A DNA stretch of 64,000 nt from CAWBRT01 sp963832785 (GTDB taxonomy: Bacteria; Acidobacteriota; Terriglobia; Terriglobales; Acidobacteriaceae). This document shows, in pieces, positions 35,411 to 44,131 of this stretch. The notes beneath the pieces are model-generated. The model was given only the letters and a program-made list of their open reading frames with translations. It did not search any database and had not been told where the DNA came from. A program made the position numbers and the translations under genes. The stretch is from positions 1 to 64,000 of the forward strand of contig CAWHVF010000004.1 of assembly GCA_963832785.1 (NCBI GenBank). Reading direction: 5' to 3'. Within the stretch, counting starts at the first letter, position 1; the number at the start of each line of letters is the position of its first letter.

Positions 35411-36174
35411 TGGGCTCATCACCTAAGATTGCACTCGTCACCGGAGCAGGCAGCGGGATTGGCAAGTGTGTCTCTGTTGCTCTCGCTAAGAATGGGTACT
35501 CACTGGTCCTTGCCGGCCGACGCCTGGAACGCCTGGAAACGACGGTGAACGAAGTGAAGCAGGCCAGTCCTGACACCCAAGTGATCGCCGTAGCTGCGAA
35601 CGTCACCGAGCCCGAGTCGGTAGCCGCGCTTTTTGCCAAGACGAAAGAGACGTTCGGCCGGCTCGACTTGCTGTTCAATAATGCCGGCTTTGGCGGCAAA
35701 GGCGTGCTGCTCGAGGACCTGGAGTTCAAGCACTGGAGGGCGGTGATCGATACCAACCTTACCGGCGCGTTCCTCTGCACCCAGCAGGCATTCAAGATCA
35801 TGAAGGACCAGGATCCGCAAGGCGGGCGCATCATCAACAACGGTTCAGTTGGGGCGCACAGCCCGCGACCTAATTCCGCCCCCTATACGTCGTCAAAGCA
35901 CGCGATCACCGGCCTGACTAAATCGACGTCCCTTGACGGCCGGAAGTACAACATCGCCTGCGGTCAAATCGATATCGGCAACGCGGCCACCGAAATGACC
36001 GGAAACATGGCCAAAGGCGTCCCCCAGGCGAACGGCACCAGAGTGCCCGAACCCACGATGGATCCCGAGGACGTGGCGCGCGCCGTCGTGTATATGGCGT
36101 CTCTCCCTCTGGAGGCCAATGTTCAGTTCATGCTCATCATGGCAACTAAGATGCCGTTGATCGGCCGGGGCTGA
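35410..36174 (+). CDS. SDR-family oxidoreductase
   Basis: The protein has 254 residues of the classical short-chain dehydrogenase family: cofactor motif TGAGSGIG (residues 11-18), NNAG (near 90), and catalytic S146, Y159 and K163 (NNGSVGAHSPRPNSAPYTSSKHA). It oxidises or reduces a hydroxy-/oxo-acyl-CoA or alcohol; in this gene order (CoA-transferase, hydratase, dehydrogenase) a 3-hydroxyacyl-CoA type substrate is likely. It is followed by a FadR-type regulator gene. Confidence 0.9.
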   Translation: MGSSPKIALVTGAGSGIGKCVSVALAKNGYSLVLAGRRLERLETTVNEVKQASPDTQVIAVAANVTEPESVAALFAKTKETFGRLDLLFNNAGFGGKGVLLEDLEFKHWRAVIDTNLTGAFLCTQQAFKIMKDQDPQGGRIINNGSVGAHSPRPNSAPYTSSKHAITGLTKSTSLDGRKYNIACGQIDIGNAATEMTGNMAKGVPQANGTRVPEPTMDPEDVARAVVYMASLPLEANVQFMLIMATKMPLIGRG

Positions 36175-36235
36175 TGCCAGTGCTTAAAGACCGCTCGCGG
36201 AAAGCGATATCCGGCACATAGTGCAGAGGGCTGAG

Positions 36236-36952
36236 ATGGTAGTACGAAGAGCCACAGCAAGACCGGCCGAAACTATTGCGAGGTCGAGCCTGGCTGACCG
36301 CGTCGTGGCCTTGCTGCGCCTCAGCATCACCGATGGATGTCTGGCGCCGGGCACCCGCTTGCCCACTGGCCAACAGATGGCGGAACAGTATGGCGTCAGC
36401 TTGATGGTGATCCGTGAAGCGATCTCCAGCTTGCGGGCGGACGGCCTGATCGAGAGCCGGCAGGGTGCGGGCGTGTTTGTGGCTCAGCCGGGCTCAAAGC
36501 AGCCTTTCCGAATCCAGCCGCTGCTTAAGCCCGGGCCCGAGGCTGTGCGGAAAATCTTCGAGTTACGCACTAGCGTGGAGGTAGCGGCGGCCGGGCTTGC
36601 GGCAACGCGAGCGAGCCGCAGCCAGATCATGAAGCTTCGTCGGGTGCATCAGCGCATGTCGGCGCAGGCGGCATCCGGCAGCGCCTGTATCGAAGAGGCT
36701 CTGGCCTTCCACCGCGCCATCGCCGAAGCTGCCAACAATGAACTGTTTCTCGAGTTCATCGTTTTCCTGGGCCGCTCCATCCGCGAGAGCATCCGGTCAA
36801 CGCGATCGAACGATGGCCGCTGGAAAATGCCGGAGGTGCTGGCTGAGCACGCTGCCATCCTGGACGCTATTCGCGCCGGCGACGCGGCAAAAGCCCAGGC
36901 TGCGGCGAAGACGCACATGACCAACTCCCTCAATCGCGCCCTCAAAACATAA
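36236..36952 (+). CDS. GntR/FadR-family transcriptional regulator
   Basis: The protein has about 238 residues. An N-terminal winged helix-turn-helix (LPTGQQMAEQYGVSLMVIREAISSLRADGLIESRQGAGVFV) is followed by an all-helical FCD effector domain (FELRTSVEVAAAGLAATRAS ... FHRAIAEAANNELFLEF). FCD regulators usually bind carboxylic acids or acyl-CoA-related ligands. The gene closes the CoA-transferase/MaoC/SDR unit and probably regulates it. The ATG at 36236 follows AGAGGG; a GTG at 36221 is an alternative. It converges on the TrpB2 gene. Confidence 0.88.
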   Translation: MVVRRATARPAETIARSSLADRVVALLRLSITDGCLAPGTRLPTGQQMAEQYGVSLMVIREAISSLRADGLIESRQGAGVFVAQPGSKQPFRIQPLLKPGPEAVRKIFELRTSVEVAAAGLAATRASRSQIMKLRRVHQRMSAQAASGSACIEEALAFHRAIAEAANNELFLEFIVFLGRSIRESIRSTRSNDGRWKMPEVLAEHAAILDAIRAGDAAKAQAAAKTHMTNSLNRALKT

Positions 36953-36956
36953 CTGC

Positions 36957-38330
36957 TTAGGTTGCGGTAACCGGCAGCGACTTCAAGGCGCGCTGCACCT
37001 CTTCCGCGGGATAGTCGTAGTCCTGCAGCCTGCCGGCCATGTAGGCGTCGTAGGCGGACATATCGAAATGGCCGTGGCCGCTCAAGCAGAACAGGATGCT
37101 GCGCGGCTTGCCTTCCTCACGCGCCTGCAACGCCTCGTCGATGGCGCCCCTGATGGCGTGCGAGGACTCCGGCGCCGGCAGAATGCCTTCCGTGCGCGCA
37201 AACTGGAGCGCGGCCTCGAAGCAGGGGTTCTGCGGATAAGAGCGGGCCTTGACTAATTTCTGGTGAACCAGATGGCTGATAAGTGGCGAAGCGCCATGGT
37301 AGCGTAACCCGCCGGCGTGGATGCTGGCGGGAACGAAATCGTGGCCTAGCGTGTACATTTTGACCAGCGGCGTGAGCTTGGCGGTGTCGCCGAAATCGTA
37401 GGCGAAGAAGCCTTTGGTCAACGAAGGGCAGGCTTGCGGTTCAATGGCCAGCAGCCGCACGCGCGAACCCGAGCGGGCGCCGTTGAACTTGTCGATCACG
37501 TAAGGCAGCGCAATCCCTCCAAAGTTGCTGCCGCCACCAAAGCAGCCGATCACCACGTCAGGAGTGTCGCCCGCCAGCGCCATCTGCTTTTTGGCTTCCT
37601 GGCCTATGACGGTCTGGTGCAACAGCACATGATTCAGCACGCTGCCCAGGGAGTAGTTGGTGTCCGGATGGGTGGCCGCGTCTTCGACAGCCTCGCTGAT
37701 GGCAATGCCGAGACTGCCGGGCGAATCCGGCGCCTGCGCCAGCACTCCGCGGCCGGAATTGGTTTTATCGCTGGGACTGGGGAAGACTTGGGCGCCCCAG
37801 GCGTTCATCATCATGCGCCGGTATGGCTTCTGGTCATAACTCACCTTGACCATGTAAACCGTGCATTCCATGCCGAACATGCGGCAAGCCAGGGCCAAGG
37901 CGCTGCCCCACTGGCCGGCGCCGGTCTCCGTGCTCAAGCGACGGATGCCCGCCTGCTTGTTGTAGTAAGCCTGGGCGATCGCCGTATTGGGCTTGTGACT
38001 GCCGGCCGGACTCGTGCCTTCGTACTTGTAGTAAATTCGCGCGGGGGTATCGAGCATCTTCTCCAGCCGGCACGCACGGAATAGAGGCGTCGGCCGCCAT
38101 AGGCGATAGGCATCGAGTACCTCGCCGGGAATATCGACTTCGAGTTGAGGAGAGAATTCCTGGGCAATCAGCGCCTCAGGGAAGATCGGCGCCAGGTCTG
38201 CCGGCGCTAGCGGCTTCAACGTCCCCGGATGCAGCGGAGGCGCCATAGGCTCTTTCAGTAGCGGCAAGACGTTGACCCATACGGAAGGAATGTGATCGTC
38301 GGTCAGCAAGAACTTGGTTATTTGGGACAA
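36957..38330 (-). CDS. TrpB2-type tryptophan-synthase-beta-like protein
   Basis: The protein has 457 residues, longer than the TrpB1 form (about 400) and typical of TrpB2. The PLP-lysine is in GSHKPNTA (near residue 113), with TETGAGQWGSALA and the phosphate cup GCFGGGSNFGG (near 265). The N-terminal extension with WRPTPLFRACRLEK is family-specific. TrpB2 converts indole and serine to tryptophan, often without a TrpA partner; no trpA is near. It is transcribed toward the GntR gene and lies alone on its strand. Confidence 0.88.
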   Translation of the reverse strand: MSQITKFLLTDDHIPSVWVNVLPLLKEPMAPPLHPGTLKPLAPADLAPIFPEALIAQEFSPQLEVDIPGEVLDAYRLWRPTPLFRACRLEKMLDTPARIYYKYEGTSPAGSHKPNTAIAQAYYNKQAGIRRLSTETGAGQWGSALALACRMFGMECTVYMVKVSYDQKPYRRMMMNAWGAQVFPSPSDKTNSGRGVLAQAPDSPGSLGIAISEAVEDAATHPDTNYSLGSVLNHVLLHQTVIGQEAKKQMALAGDTPDVVIGCFGGGSNFGGIALPYVIDKFNGARSGSRVRLLAIEPQACPSLTKGFFAYDFGDTAKLTPLVKMYTLGHDFVPASIHAGGLRYHGASPLISHLVHQKLVKARSYPQNPCFEAALQFARTEGILPAPESSHAIRGAIDEALQAREEGKPRSILFCLSGHGHFDMSAYDAYMAGRLQDYDYPAEEVQRALKSLPVTAT

Positions 38331-38441
38331 GTTGGCGGCTCCTCTGAACGAGAAAAATCAAGCGCAATGGAGCATGAAGCGGCTCCATCCTGCTGGGTTC
38401 GGACTCGGCTGTTTTGAGGCCTGATGAAAGATTATCAGATC

Positions 38442-38640
38442 GGAAGAATTAACCACAGAGGACACAGGGAACACAGAGAAATCCAGGCCCCCGGCGAGCC
38501 CCATCTGCTCTGTGCAACTCTGTGGACTCTGTGGAAACGGATGGAAGAATTAACCACAGAGGACACAGAGGAACACAGAGAAATCCAGGCCCCCGGCGAG
38601 CCCCATCTGCTCTGTGTGAACTCTGTGGACTCTGTGGTTA
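38442..38640. repeat. Two tandem 101-bp repeats, CACAGAG-rich
   Basis: Units at 38442-38542 and 38543-38640 are nearly identical: each begins GGAAGAATTAACCACAGAG, contains ACACAGAG and a shared central block, and ends in CTCTGTGGACTCTGTGG. The second unit's ends also form an inverted repeat (TTAACCACAGAG / CTCTGTGGTTA), so each unit can fold into a hairpin. Repeats of this CACAGAGGACACAGAG type are dispersed in many GC-rich genomes. The frame reading through it should not be counted as a gene. Confidence 0.85.
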
Positions 38641-38665
38641 GCTTCCTCACACTGCCTGTTGCTGG

Positions 38666-39400
38666 CTACTGTCCGTACGCGAAGTGCGCGTGGCGGTTCT
38701 GCTGCCAGCATGCTTCGTTATGCTCGGTGCAAACCGGCTTTTCCTTGCCGTAGCTGATGGTTTTGATAGAACTCGCCGGCACGCCAAGCTTCACCAGAGC
38801 TTCCTTAGCTGAATTAGCGCGGTTCTGGCCAAGCGCCAGGTTATATTCGGCGGAGCCGCGTTCGTCGCAATTGCCCTCAATGGTGAAGCGGATGTTCGGA
38901 TGGGTTTTCAGGAACGCCGCATCAGCCTGCAGCGTGGGCTGCTCTGCGGCCCGCACGTTGTACTTGTCGTAATCGAAGTAAATGTCCTTCATGCTGCGGG
39001 CAAACAGTTCCTGCTCGCCGGCATTCGGATTCGCGGTAACGGGAGGCGGCGGAGCGGTTACGGTGACCCGGGCGGTTGCCTCCTGCTTTCCACCCGCTCC
39101 TTTTGCCGTTAAACGGTAGGTGGTGGAAGTCTTAGGCAGGACGGCCTGGGAGCCGCTGGGGCCAACGCGCCCAATGCCCTCCAAAGTGACTTCGGTGGCG
39201 TTCTGAGTGGTCCAGGAAAGAGTGGCCGCCTGGCCCTGCTGAACCGTGGCTGGATTTGCGGTCAAAGATGCAGTAGGTGCTGCCGCTGGCGGAGGCGGCG
39301 GCGGCGGAGCAGGTGCCGCCTTTTTCTTGCAGGCGGAAACGGTAATGATCGCAGCCACCGCGAGGGCGATGACCACCCATTTCATTCTATTTACTTTCAC
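38666..39400 (-). CDS. pal: Pal/OmpA-family peptidoglycan-associated lipoprotein
   Basis: The protein has 244 residues. A lipoprotein signal peptide ends TVSAC (Cys24), followed by a Pro/Ala-rich linker, an Ig-like domain (about residues 42-115, LTANPATVQQGQAATLSW...TYRLTAKGAGG), and a C-terminal OmpA/Pal domain with IYFDYDKYNVRAAEQPTL and the peptidoglycan contact region GNCDERGSAEYNLALGQNRA. It anchors the outer membrane to the cell wall. The Ig-like domain is an addition to the usual Pal layout. No tolB or other tol genes are in the window, unlike the standard tol-pal operon. Confidence 0.85.
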   Translation of the reverse strand: MKVNRMKWVVIALAVAAIITVSACKKKAAPAPPPPPPPAAAPTASLTANPATVQQGQAATLSWTTQNATEVTLEGIGRVGPSGSQAVLPKTSTTYRLTAKGAGGKQEATARVTVTAPPPPVTANPNAGEQELFARSMKDIYFDYDKYNVRAAEQPTLQADAAFLKTHPNIRFTIEGNCDERGSAEYNLALGQNRANSAKEALVKLGVPASSIKTISYGKEKPVCTEHNEACWQQNRHAHFAYGQ

Positions 39401-39728
39401 GTTTGATTCTCCTTGTGCGAAAAACTCGCGATATGAAGCCCTACATAAGTACTGAAATTCAGTTCCTTAACTCAAAAGAAATGCTGTCAATCTCATGCCG
39501 TTGCCGGCTGCAACGCCGCTAGCCCTGGCGTCGAAAAACACGGAACAGATGCACCAGCACCTCCGCCACGCCCAAGAGTTTGAGCAACTCTGAACGAGAA
39601 ATGCAGGGCACGGAAACCCCTTGCCGGTTGGCTTGTTTTCCGCAGCCGGCTATGCCTTTTCCCCAGAAAGATTTCCGTGCCCTTGAAGGGCGCAGTGGAT
39701 CAGTACTGACAGGGGGAATGGGGGAGGG
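39401..39728. other. Upstream region of pal, nothing recognised
   Basis: This stretch of 328 bp holds the promoter of the pal gene and no convincing coding sequence or repeat. Confidence 0.4.
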
Positions 39729-39995
39729 TTAACAGCGAAGACTGAACGGCGCTAAATCATGACCGGCACGACAGGGAGAGACCGGCTCGACGGTAACCGC
39801 GAAGGCAGGTAGCCGCAGCAGGGCAATGAACAGCGAACTGTACAGTGCCATCAGGAGCATCTGAATCGCAGCGGCAGCCCGGAGCGCTGTTGCGGGGCCA
39901 TTCGTCGCCGTGAACGGTCCGCAAGCAGCCGGAAACAGGAAAACGAGTATAGTCCCGAAAATCGCCAGCATGGCTATCGTGCTGATGCGGGACAT
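39729..39995 (-). CDS. Small membrane protein, unknown
   Basis: The protein has 88 residues with two predicted membrane segments (residues 5-24 and 38-64), separated by a GPFTATNGPATALRA stretch that looks conserved in character. No family is recognised. It lies alone, in a region with degraded genes. It may be a real short gene; support is moderate because composition and membrane segments look non-random. Confidence 0.45.
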   Translation of the reverse strand: MSRISTIAMLAIFGTILVFLFPAACGPFTATNGPATALRAAAAIQMLLMALYSSLFIALLRLPAFAVTVEPVSPCRAGHDLAPFSLRC

Positions 39996-40463
39996 GATTC
40001 AGTGCTCCGGAGCAGTTCAGGACTCCTACTAGAATAACCCGACCGACACCCAGAGTTGTAGCAAAATCTGCGGGGATTTCGGTTGTTCAAATTGGCCATT
40101 TTCAGTAGCCTGCAGCCGATCGGGGACAGGTAAACGCAGGCGGCCAGCCAGCCATCAGGGGCAACCGCGAGTCATTGATTTTAAGGGAGGCATTCTAATC
40201 CCCCAACTCGCAATGGCAGCTTGAGGGCCCAAGCGACACCGACACCTCTTAGCGCCGGTTAGCGCCGGTTCATTGCCGGCGGCGTGCAAATTCCGACTGG
40301 ATTGCGCTGGACGCGGAGGCGGCCGGGCGAGCTGGATTCGGTTGAACTGCTTATGCGGAATTTTCAATGAGCTTCGGCCAAGCTCATATTACCTGTTCTC
40401 CCCACACTATTCAGTTCCCTTTCCTGCGCTCAGAAAGTGATTAATCTCCGGAATTAAAATGAG
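39996..40463. other. Gap of 468 bp, gene remnants possible
   Basis: No open frame here looks like protein. A direct repeat of TTAGCGCCGG occurs twice in a row near 40249. The LysR remnant begins just after, so the missing 5' half of that gene could once have been here, but no helix-turn-helix reading was found. Confidence 0.4.
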
Positions 40464-40943
40464 GTGGATAGTATCTTGAGTGATTACTCACGGTATTCAA
40501 CGGTGACACCGCTGTTGGCAGCAGATGTTTGCCCTATGCATTACCTCGTCCGAGTCCCCATGGTGCTCCCCTGTTCGTCGCAGGGACTGCGCTTACTGAT
40601 TGATCGCAGCTTTGCCAAAGTGGGATTGGAGCTTAACGTCGTGGCGGACATCGACTCGGTGCCAACTCGGCTGTCAATTGCCAAGCAAGGTTCCGCATGT
40701 ACGATTCTCCCCTCGTCGGCGGTGGCACATAAGCGACTGGACGATCTGCCCGTCTTTCACCGCATCATCAATCCCAGTATCCGTCGGCCTGTCAGTCTGT
40801 GCTGGTCCACACTGTTGCCCCACAATTCCGCCAGTCTGGCAGTCTATCTGGCAACCATCAATCTGCTGCGCAAGTTCGTCAACGACAAGGTATTCGTAGG
40901 CGCGACATTACGTCCTCCCGCCCAAGATTTCACGACGGAGTAG
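40464..40943 (+). pseudogene. Truncated LysR-type regulator (effector domain only)
   Basis: About 159 residues match the C-terminal effector-binding half of LysR regulators: PMVLPCSSQGLRLLIDRSFAKVGLELNVVADIDSVPTRLSIAKQGSACTILPSSAVA. The N-terminal winged helix (about the first 90 residues of a full LTTR of about 300) is missing and not found upstream in any frame. It is therefore a remnant. The following operon of CoA-transferase, thiolase-like and DUF35 genes might have been its target. Confidence 0.6.
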
Positions 40944-41051
40944 TTATTACCCCGCCATAGGTCCAGCCTATGCCGGGTAACTGCAATTTGTATTTCCATT
41001 CCATGTGCTTAGCCGCTTACACTTAATCTCACTCAAGAATATGGAGCAAAT

Positions 41052-42257
41052 ATGCGCGTCGGAACAATCGGTCCCTTGCGCGGTCTTAAAGTGATTGACG
41101 CAGGTTCCATGATTGCGGCCCCGTTGGCGGCTACTCTCCTGGCGGATGTTGGGGCAGAAGTCATCAAGCTGGAGCTTCCCGGGGTCGGCGACTCAATCCG
41201 CTACTGGACGCCAATGAAAGAAAATCGAGGGCTGTGGTGGAAGGTAATCGGGAGAAACAAAAAGCTGGTTACGCTGAACCTCTCGAAGCCGGAGGGCCAG
41301 GATATCTTTCGAAAATTTGCCGCCACCGCGGACATCGTATTCGAAAATTACCGGCCCGGTACTTTTGAGCGTTGGGGGCTCGGGTACGATGCGCTGTCAA
41401 AAGTGAATCCCCGCCTCATACTGGTGCGCGTTTCGGGGTTTGGCCAAAGCGGACCTTATTCCTCGCGCGGAGGCTATGGCACAATCGCCGAGTGCTTCAG
41501 CGGCATTCCTTCTTTCACCGGCTTTCCGCAGACAGGCCCCACGCTGCTGGGATTCCCCCTGGCGGATTCCGTGGCCGCGGTATTCGCTGCCCAATCGGCA
41601 CTGATGGCGATCTATGAACGGGATCAGGGCGGTTCCGGCAGGGGGCAGGTTATCGACGTCAGCCTCTATGAGCCGCTGTTCAGGATTGTCGAATCGCAGG
41701 TCATTGGTTTTGATCAGCTCGGAATCGTGAAGCAGAGGATCGGCAACCGCCTGGCGGAAGATTCGCCGCGCAATACTTACGAAACTTGCGACGGACACTG
41801 GATAGGAATTTCCGCCAGCTCGCAGAGCACCTTTGAACGGCTGGCCAAGGCAATAGGTATGCCTGAACTTATAACCGATCCACGATATCGCGATAATGCC
41901 AGCCGCTGCCACTATGGAGACGAGCTGGATGCGGTCATTGCTGCCTGGTTCAAGACAAGGCCGTTGGCTGAAGTCATGGCGATCGTAGATAAGGAAAATA
42001 TCGTTGCTGGACCGGTACTGGATATCCGTGACATATTTAAAGATCCACATTACCGGGCCAGGCAGAACATAGTCGAAGTGCCGGATGACGATTTTGGAAC
42101 AGTAAAGATGCAATCGGTAGTTCCGCACTTTTCCCGTACTCCGGGCTGTGTTACCAACTCTGGAGGCTCTCTCGGGAAGGATAGTGATGAAGTGTATGAA
42201 CAGCTCGGGATATCGGCGGACGAGCGCGCTCGCCTGCGTAGTCTCAAGGTGATTTAA
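41052..42257 (+). CDS. CaiB/BaiF-type CoA transferase (family III)
   Basis: The protein has 401 residues. Motifs GLKVIDAGSMIAAPLAATLLADVGAEVIKLE (start), FENYRPGTFERWGLGYDAL and the catalytic Asp172 (FPLADSVAAVFAA) are those of formyl-CoA/carnitine/succinate-type CoA transferases. It transfers CoA onto a carboxylic acid. Only 26 bases separate it from the thiolase-like gene, suggesting an operon that activates an acid and then processes its CoA ester. Confidence 0.9.
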   Translation: MRVGTIGPLRGLKVIDAGSMIAAPLAATLLADVGAEVIKLELPGVGDSIRYWTPMKENRGLWWKVIGRNKKLVTLNLSKPEGQDIFRKFAATADIVFENYRPGTFERWGLGYDALSKVNPRLILVRVSGFGQSGPYSSRGGYGTIAECFSGIPSFTGFPQTGPTLLGFPLADSVAAVFAAQSALMAIYERDQGGSGRGQVIDVSLYEPLFRIVESQVIGFDQLGIVKQRIGNRLAEDSPRNTYETCDGHWIGISASSQSTFERLAKAIGMPELITDPRYRDNASRCHYGDELDAVIAAWFKTRPLAEVMAIVDKENIVAGPVLDIRDIFKDPHYRARQNIVEVPDDDFGTVKMQSVVPHFSRTPGCVTNSGGSLGKDSDEVYEQLGISADERARLRSLKVI

Positions 42258-42283
42258 AGAAAGCACAGGGATGGGAGGCAGCG

Positions 42284-43447
42284 ATGAGGGCAGGCTATGA
42301 AGGCGTCTATGTAGTGGGCGCAGGACAAACCCTCTATGAGAAGCGTACCGACAAGCCAGTTCAGAAGGTACTATGGGAGGCCTGTGACATTGCCTTGAAG
42401 TCAGCCACGCTCGCGTGGCGACAGGTCGAGGGGCTGGCAGTTACCTGTTTCGTCTTGCCGCCAGACAATGTAACGGTCGTTGCCGAGCACTTTGGAATCG
42501 AAGCAAAATGGCTTTTTCATGGAGTCTATGGCGGCGCCAGCAGCATCAACGGCATGTTACATGCGGCCCGGGCCATTCAGGCGGGGGATATTGATGTAGC
42601 AATCTGTGTTGCCGCTGATGTTTTCGACGTTTCCACCCACAACGAGATGATCGACCGCACATTCAACGCATCGTTGCGGGATTATATGGCGCCCTACGGC
42701 TTCGGCGGCGCGAACGGCATGTTCGCGCTCCACACGCGCGTTTACATGGAAAGATACGGCACAACCCGTGAGGACTTCGGACGGCTGGCCATTGCCCAGC
42801 GAGATAATGCCTTACTGAATCCGAATGCGCTGTTCAAGGTGCCTCTTTCGATGGATGAATATCTGAATGCAAGGCCGATTGCAGAACCCCTGCACCCGTT
42901 CGATTGTGTATTGCCCTGTTGCGGGGGCGATGCTGTCGTGCTCGCCAGCGAGCGGGTCGCCGCAAAGCTGAATGTGCCGCTGGTTCGAATTCTCGGCGGA
43001 GGCGAAATTCACAATTGTCCAATAAATGACATTTATCGTCTGCCCGGCGGCTGGAGTGAGTTTAGCGAAGACATGTACCGCCAAGCCGGACGCGGACCCG
43101 AGGAAATGGATTTTGCACAGCTCTATGACGATTACCCCGTCATGGAGTTCATCCAGTTGGAAGGGTTGCGTTTCTGCCCTCCAGGCGGGGCGGCGAAATT
43201 TGTGCGGACGGTTGGTGGCCATGTCGGGGACAAGCTGGCAATCAACTCCGGCGGCGGCCAGCTTTCTGCCGGCCAGGCTGGGGCATCCGGCGGCATGATC
43301 GGAGTCGTAGAGGGAGTATTGCAGTTGCGAGGAGAAGCAGGAAAACGGCAGTTGGCGAACTGTCGCCGGGGTGTGGTCGTCGGCTACGGGATGGTGGCGT
43401 ACGGACGCGGACTTTCATCCAGCGCTGCTGTACTGGAACGCTGCTAG
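42284..43447 (+). CDS. Thiolase-like protein of the lipid-transfer (SCP-x/Ltp) type
   Basis: The protein has 387 residues. It has the thiolase fold but not standard catalysis: the nucleophilic Cys position reads GGASSING (residues 83-90), and the C-terminal GHPxGATG motif reads GQAGASGG, replacing His with Gln. Such proteins of the Ltp type act with a DUF35 partner, for example as aldolases that split side chains from steroid-CoA. The DUF35 gene follows 16 bases downstream, and a CaiB CoA-transferase precedes it. Aldol or Claisen cleavage of an acyl-CoA is a reasonable inference. Confidence 0.8.
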   Translation: MRAGYEGVYVVGAGQTLYEKRTDKPVQKVLWEACDIALKSATLAWRQVEGLAVTCFVLPPDNVTVVAEHFGIEAKWLFHGVYGGASSINGMLHAARAIQAGDIDVAICVAADVFDVSTHNEMIDRTFNASLRDYMAPYGFGGANGMFALHTRVYMERYGTTREDFGRLAIAQRDNALLNPNALFKVPLSMDEYLNARPIAEPLHPFDCVLPCCGGDAVVLASERVAAKLNVPLVRILGGGEIHNCPINDIYRLPGGWSEFSEDMYRQAGRGPEEMDFAQLYDDYPVMEFIQLEGLRFCPPGGAAKFVRTVGGHVGDKLAINSGGGQLSAGQAGASGGMIGVVEGVLQLRGEAGKRQLANCRRGVVVGYGMVAYGRGLSSSAAVLERC

Positions 43448-43463
43448 TACGGAGGTATTAAAA

Positions 43464-43877
43464 ATGAGCAATCGGCCCATGCCAAAGATTAGTGCGGTAA
43501 ATCAGCCTTTCTGGGCGGCATGCAATCAAGGCATTTTGAAACTGCAGCGCTGCGAGAATGACGCGTGCCGGAAGTATGTGTTCTACCCGCGCATCTGCTG
43601 CCCGTATTGCGGGGGTAATACACTTACTTGGGAGCAAGTATCCGGCAAAGGTAAAATCATTACTTTCACCGAAGTTTACCGGCCGCAGCACGAAAGTTTC
43701 CGGTCTGAGATTCCTATCTGGTTCGTGGCGGTGCAGCTGGCCGAAGGACCGCTTCTGTACAGCCGCCTGGTCGAACCACCCCCGCCGGCCACAAATATCG
43801 TTGGCTATCCAGTTCGGCTGGAATTTTCTCCGCCAATTGACGGACAGCGGCTGCCGTACTGTCGCCTGGACAGATAG
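43464..43877 (+). CDS. DUF35 zinc-ribbon / OB-fold protein
   Basis: The protein has 137 residues. The zinc ribbon CENDAC ... CCPYCGG (about residues 27-50) is followed by an OB-fold (GKGKIITFTEVYRP ... VAVQLAEGPLLYSRL). DUF35 proteins partner with thiolase-like or HMG-CoA-synthase-type enzymes and help complex formation or CoA substrate handling. The start at 43464 after GGAGGTATTAAAA is clear. It pairs with the thiolase-like gene just upstream. Confidence 0.87.
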   Translation: MSNRPMPKISAVNQPFWAACNQGILKLQRCENDACRKYVFYPRICCPYCGGNTLTWEQVSGKGKIITFTEVYRPQHESFRSEIPIWFVAVQLAEGPLLYSRLVEPPPPATNIVGYPVRLEFSPPIDGQRLPYCRLDR

Positions 43878-43987
43878 TCCGGACTAAGCTTTCTAAGTTC
43901 TATGCCTGCGAGGCTTCCGCTGCTCGATATTTATCGTAGATGGCTTTCCCGTTGCCTGTAACTGCGAACACATTGTTCCAATAATGA

Positions 43988-44012
43988 AAGCCCCAGCTTA
44001 ACGCTGGGGCTT
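43988..44012. terminator. Rho-independent terminator hairpin
   Basis: Perfect 10-bp arms AAGCCCCAGC (43988-43997) and GCTGGGGCTT (44003-44012) with a TTAAC loop. It lies between convergent genes: the DUF35 gene (+) and the aminotransferase (-). On the minus strand it is followed by a TTTCATTATT tail, so it can end the aminotransferase transcript. Confidence 0.8.
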
Positions 44013-44131
44013 AGTCGTTAGCCCGGTTCTAATACGTTGCCACCCGGGGATTCAAAAGTCTCCTCACGAACCCCCAGGGTGACCGGGCTTGCTCGATTCA
44101 ACAGTTTCGAGCAATAGAGTGATGCGACCGC

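Noticed and set aside
38442..38640. CRISPR array
   Set aside because: Only two long adjacent units with no unique spacers, and no cas genes in the window.
38424..38753. 109-codon plus-strand frame through the tandem repeat
   Set aside because: It is made of the repeat units (NHRGHREHRE type translation) and overlaps the pal end on the other strand.
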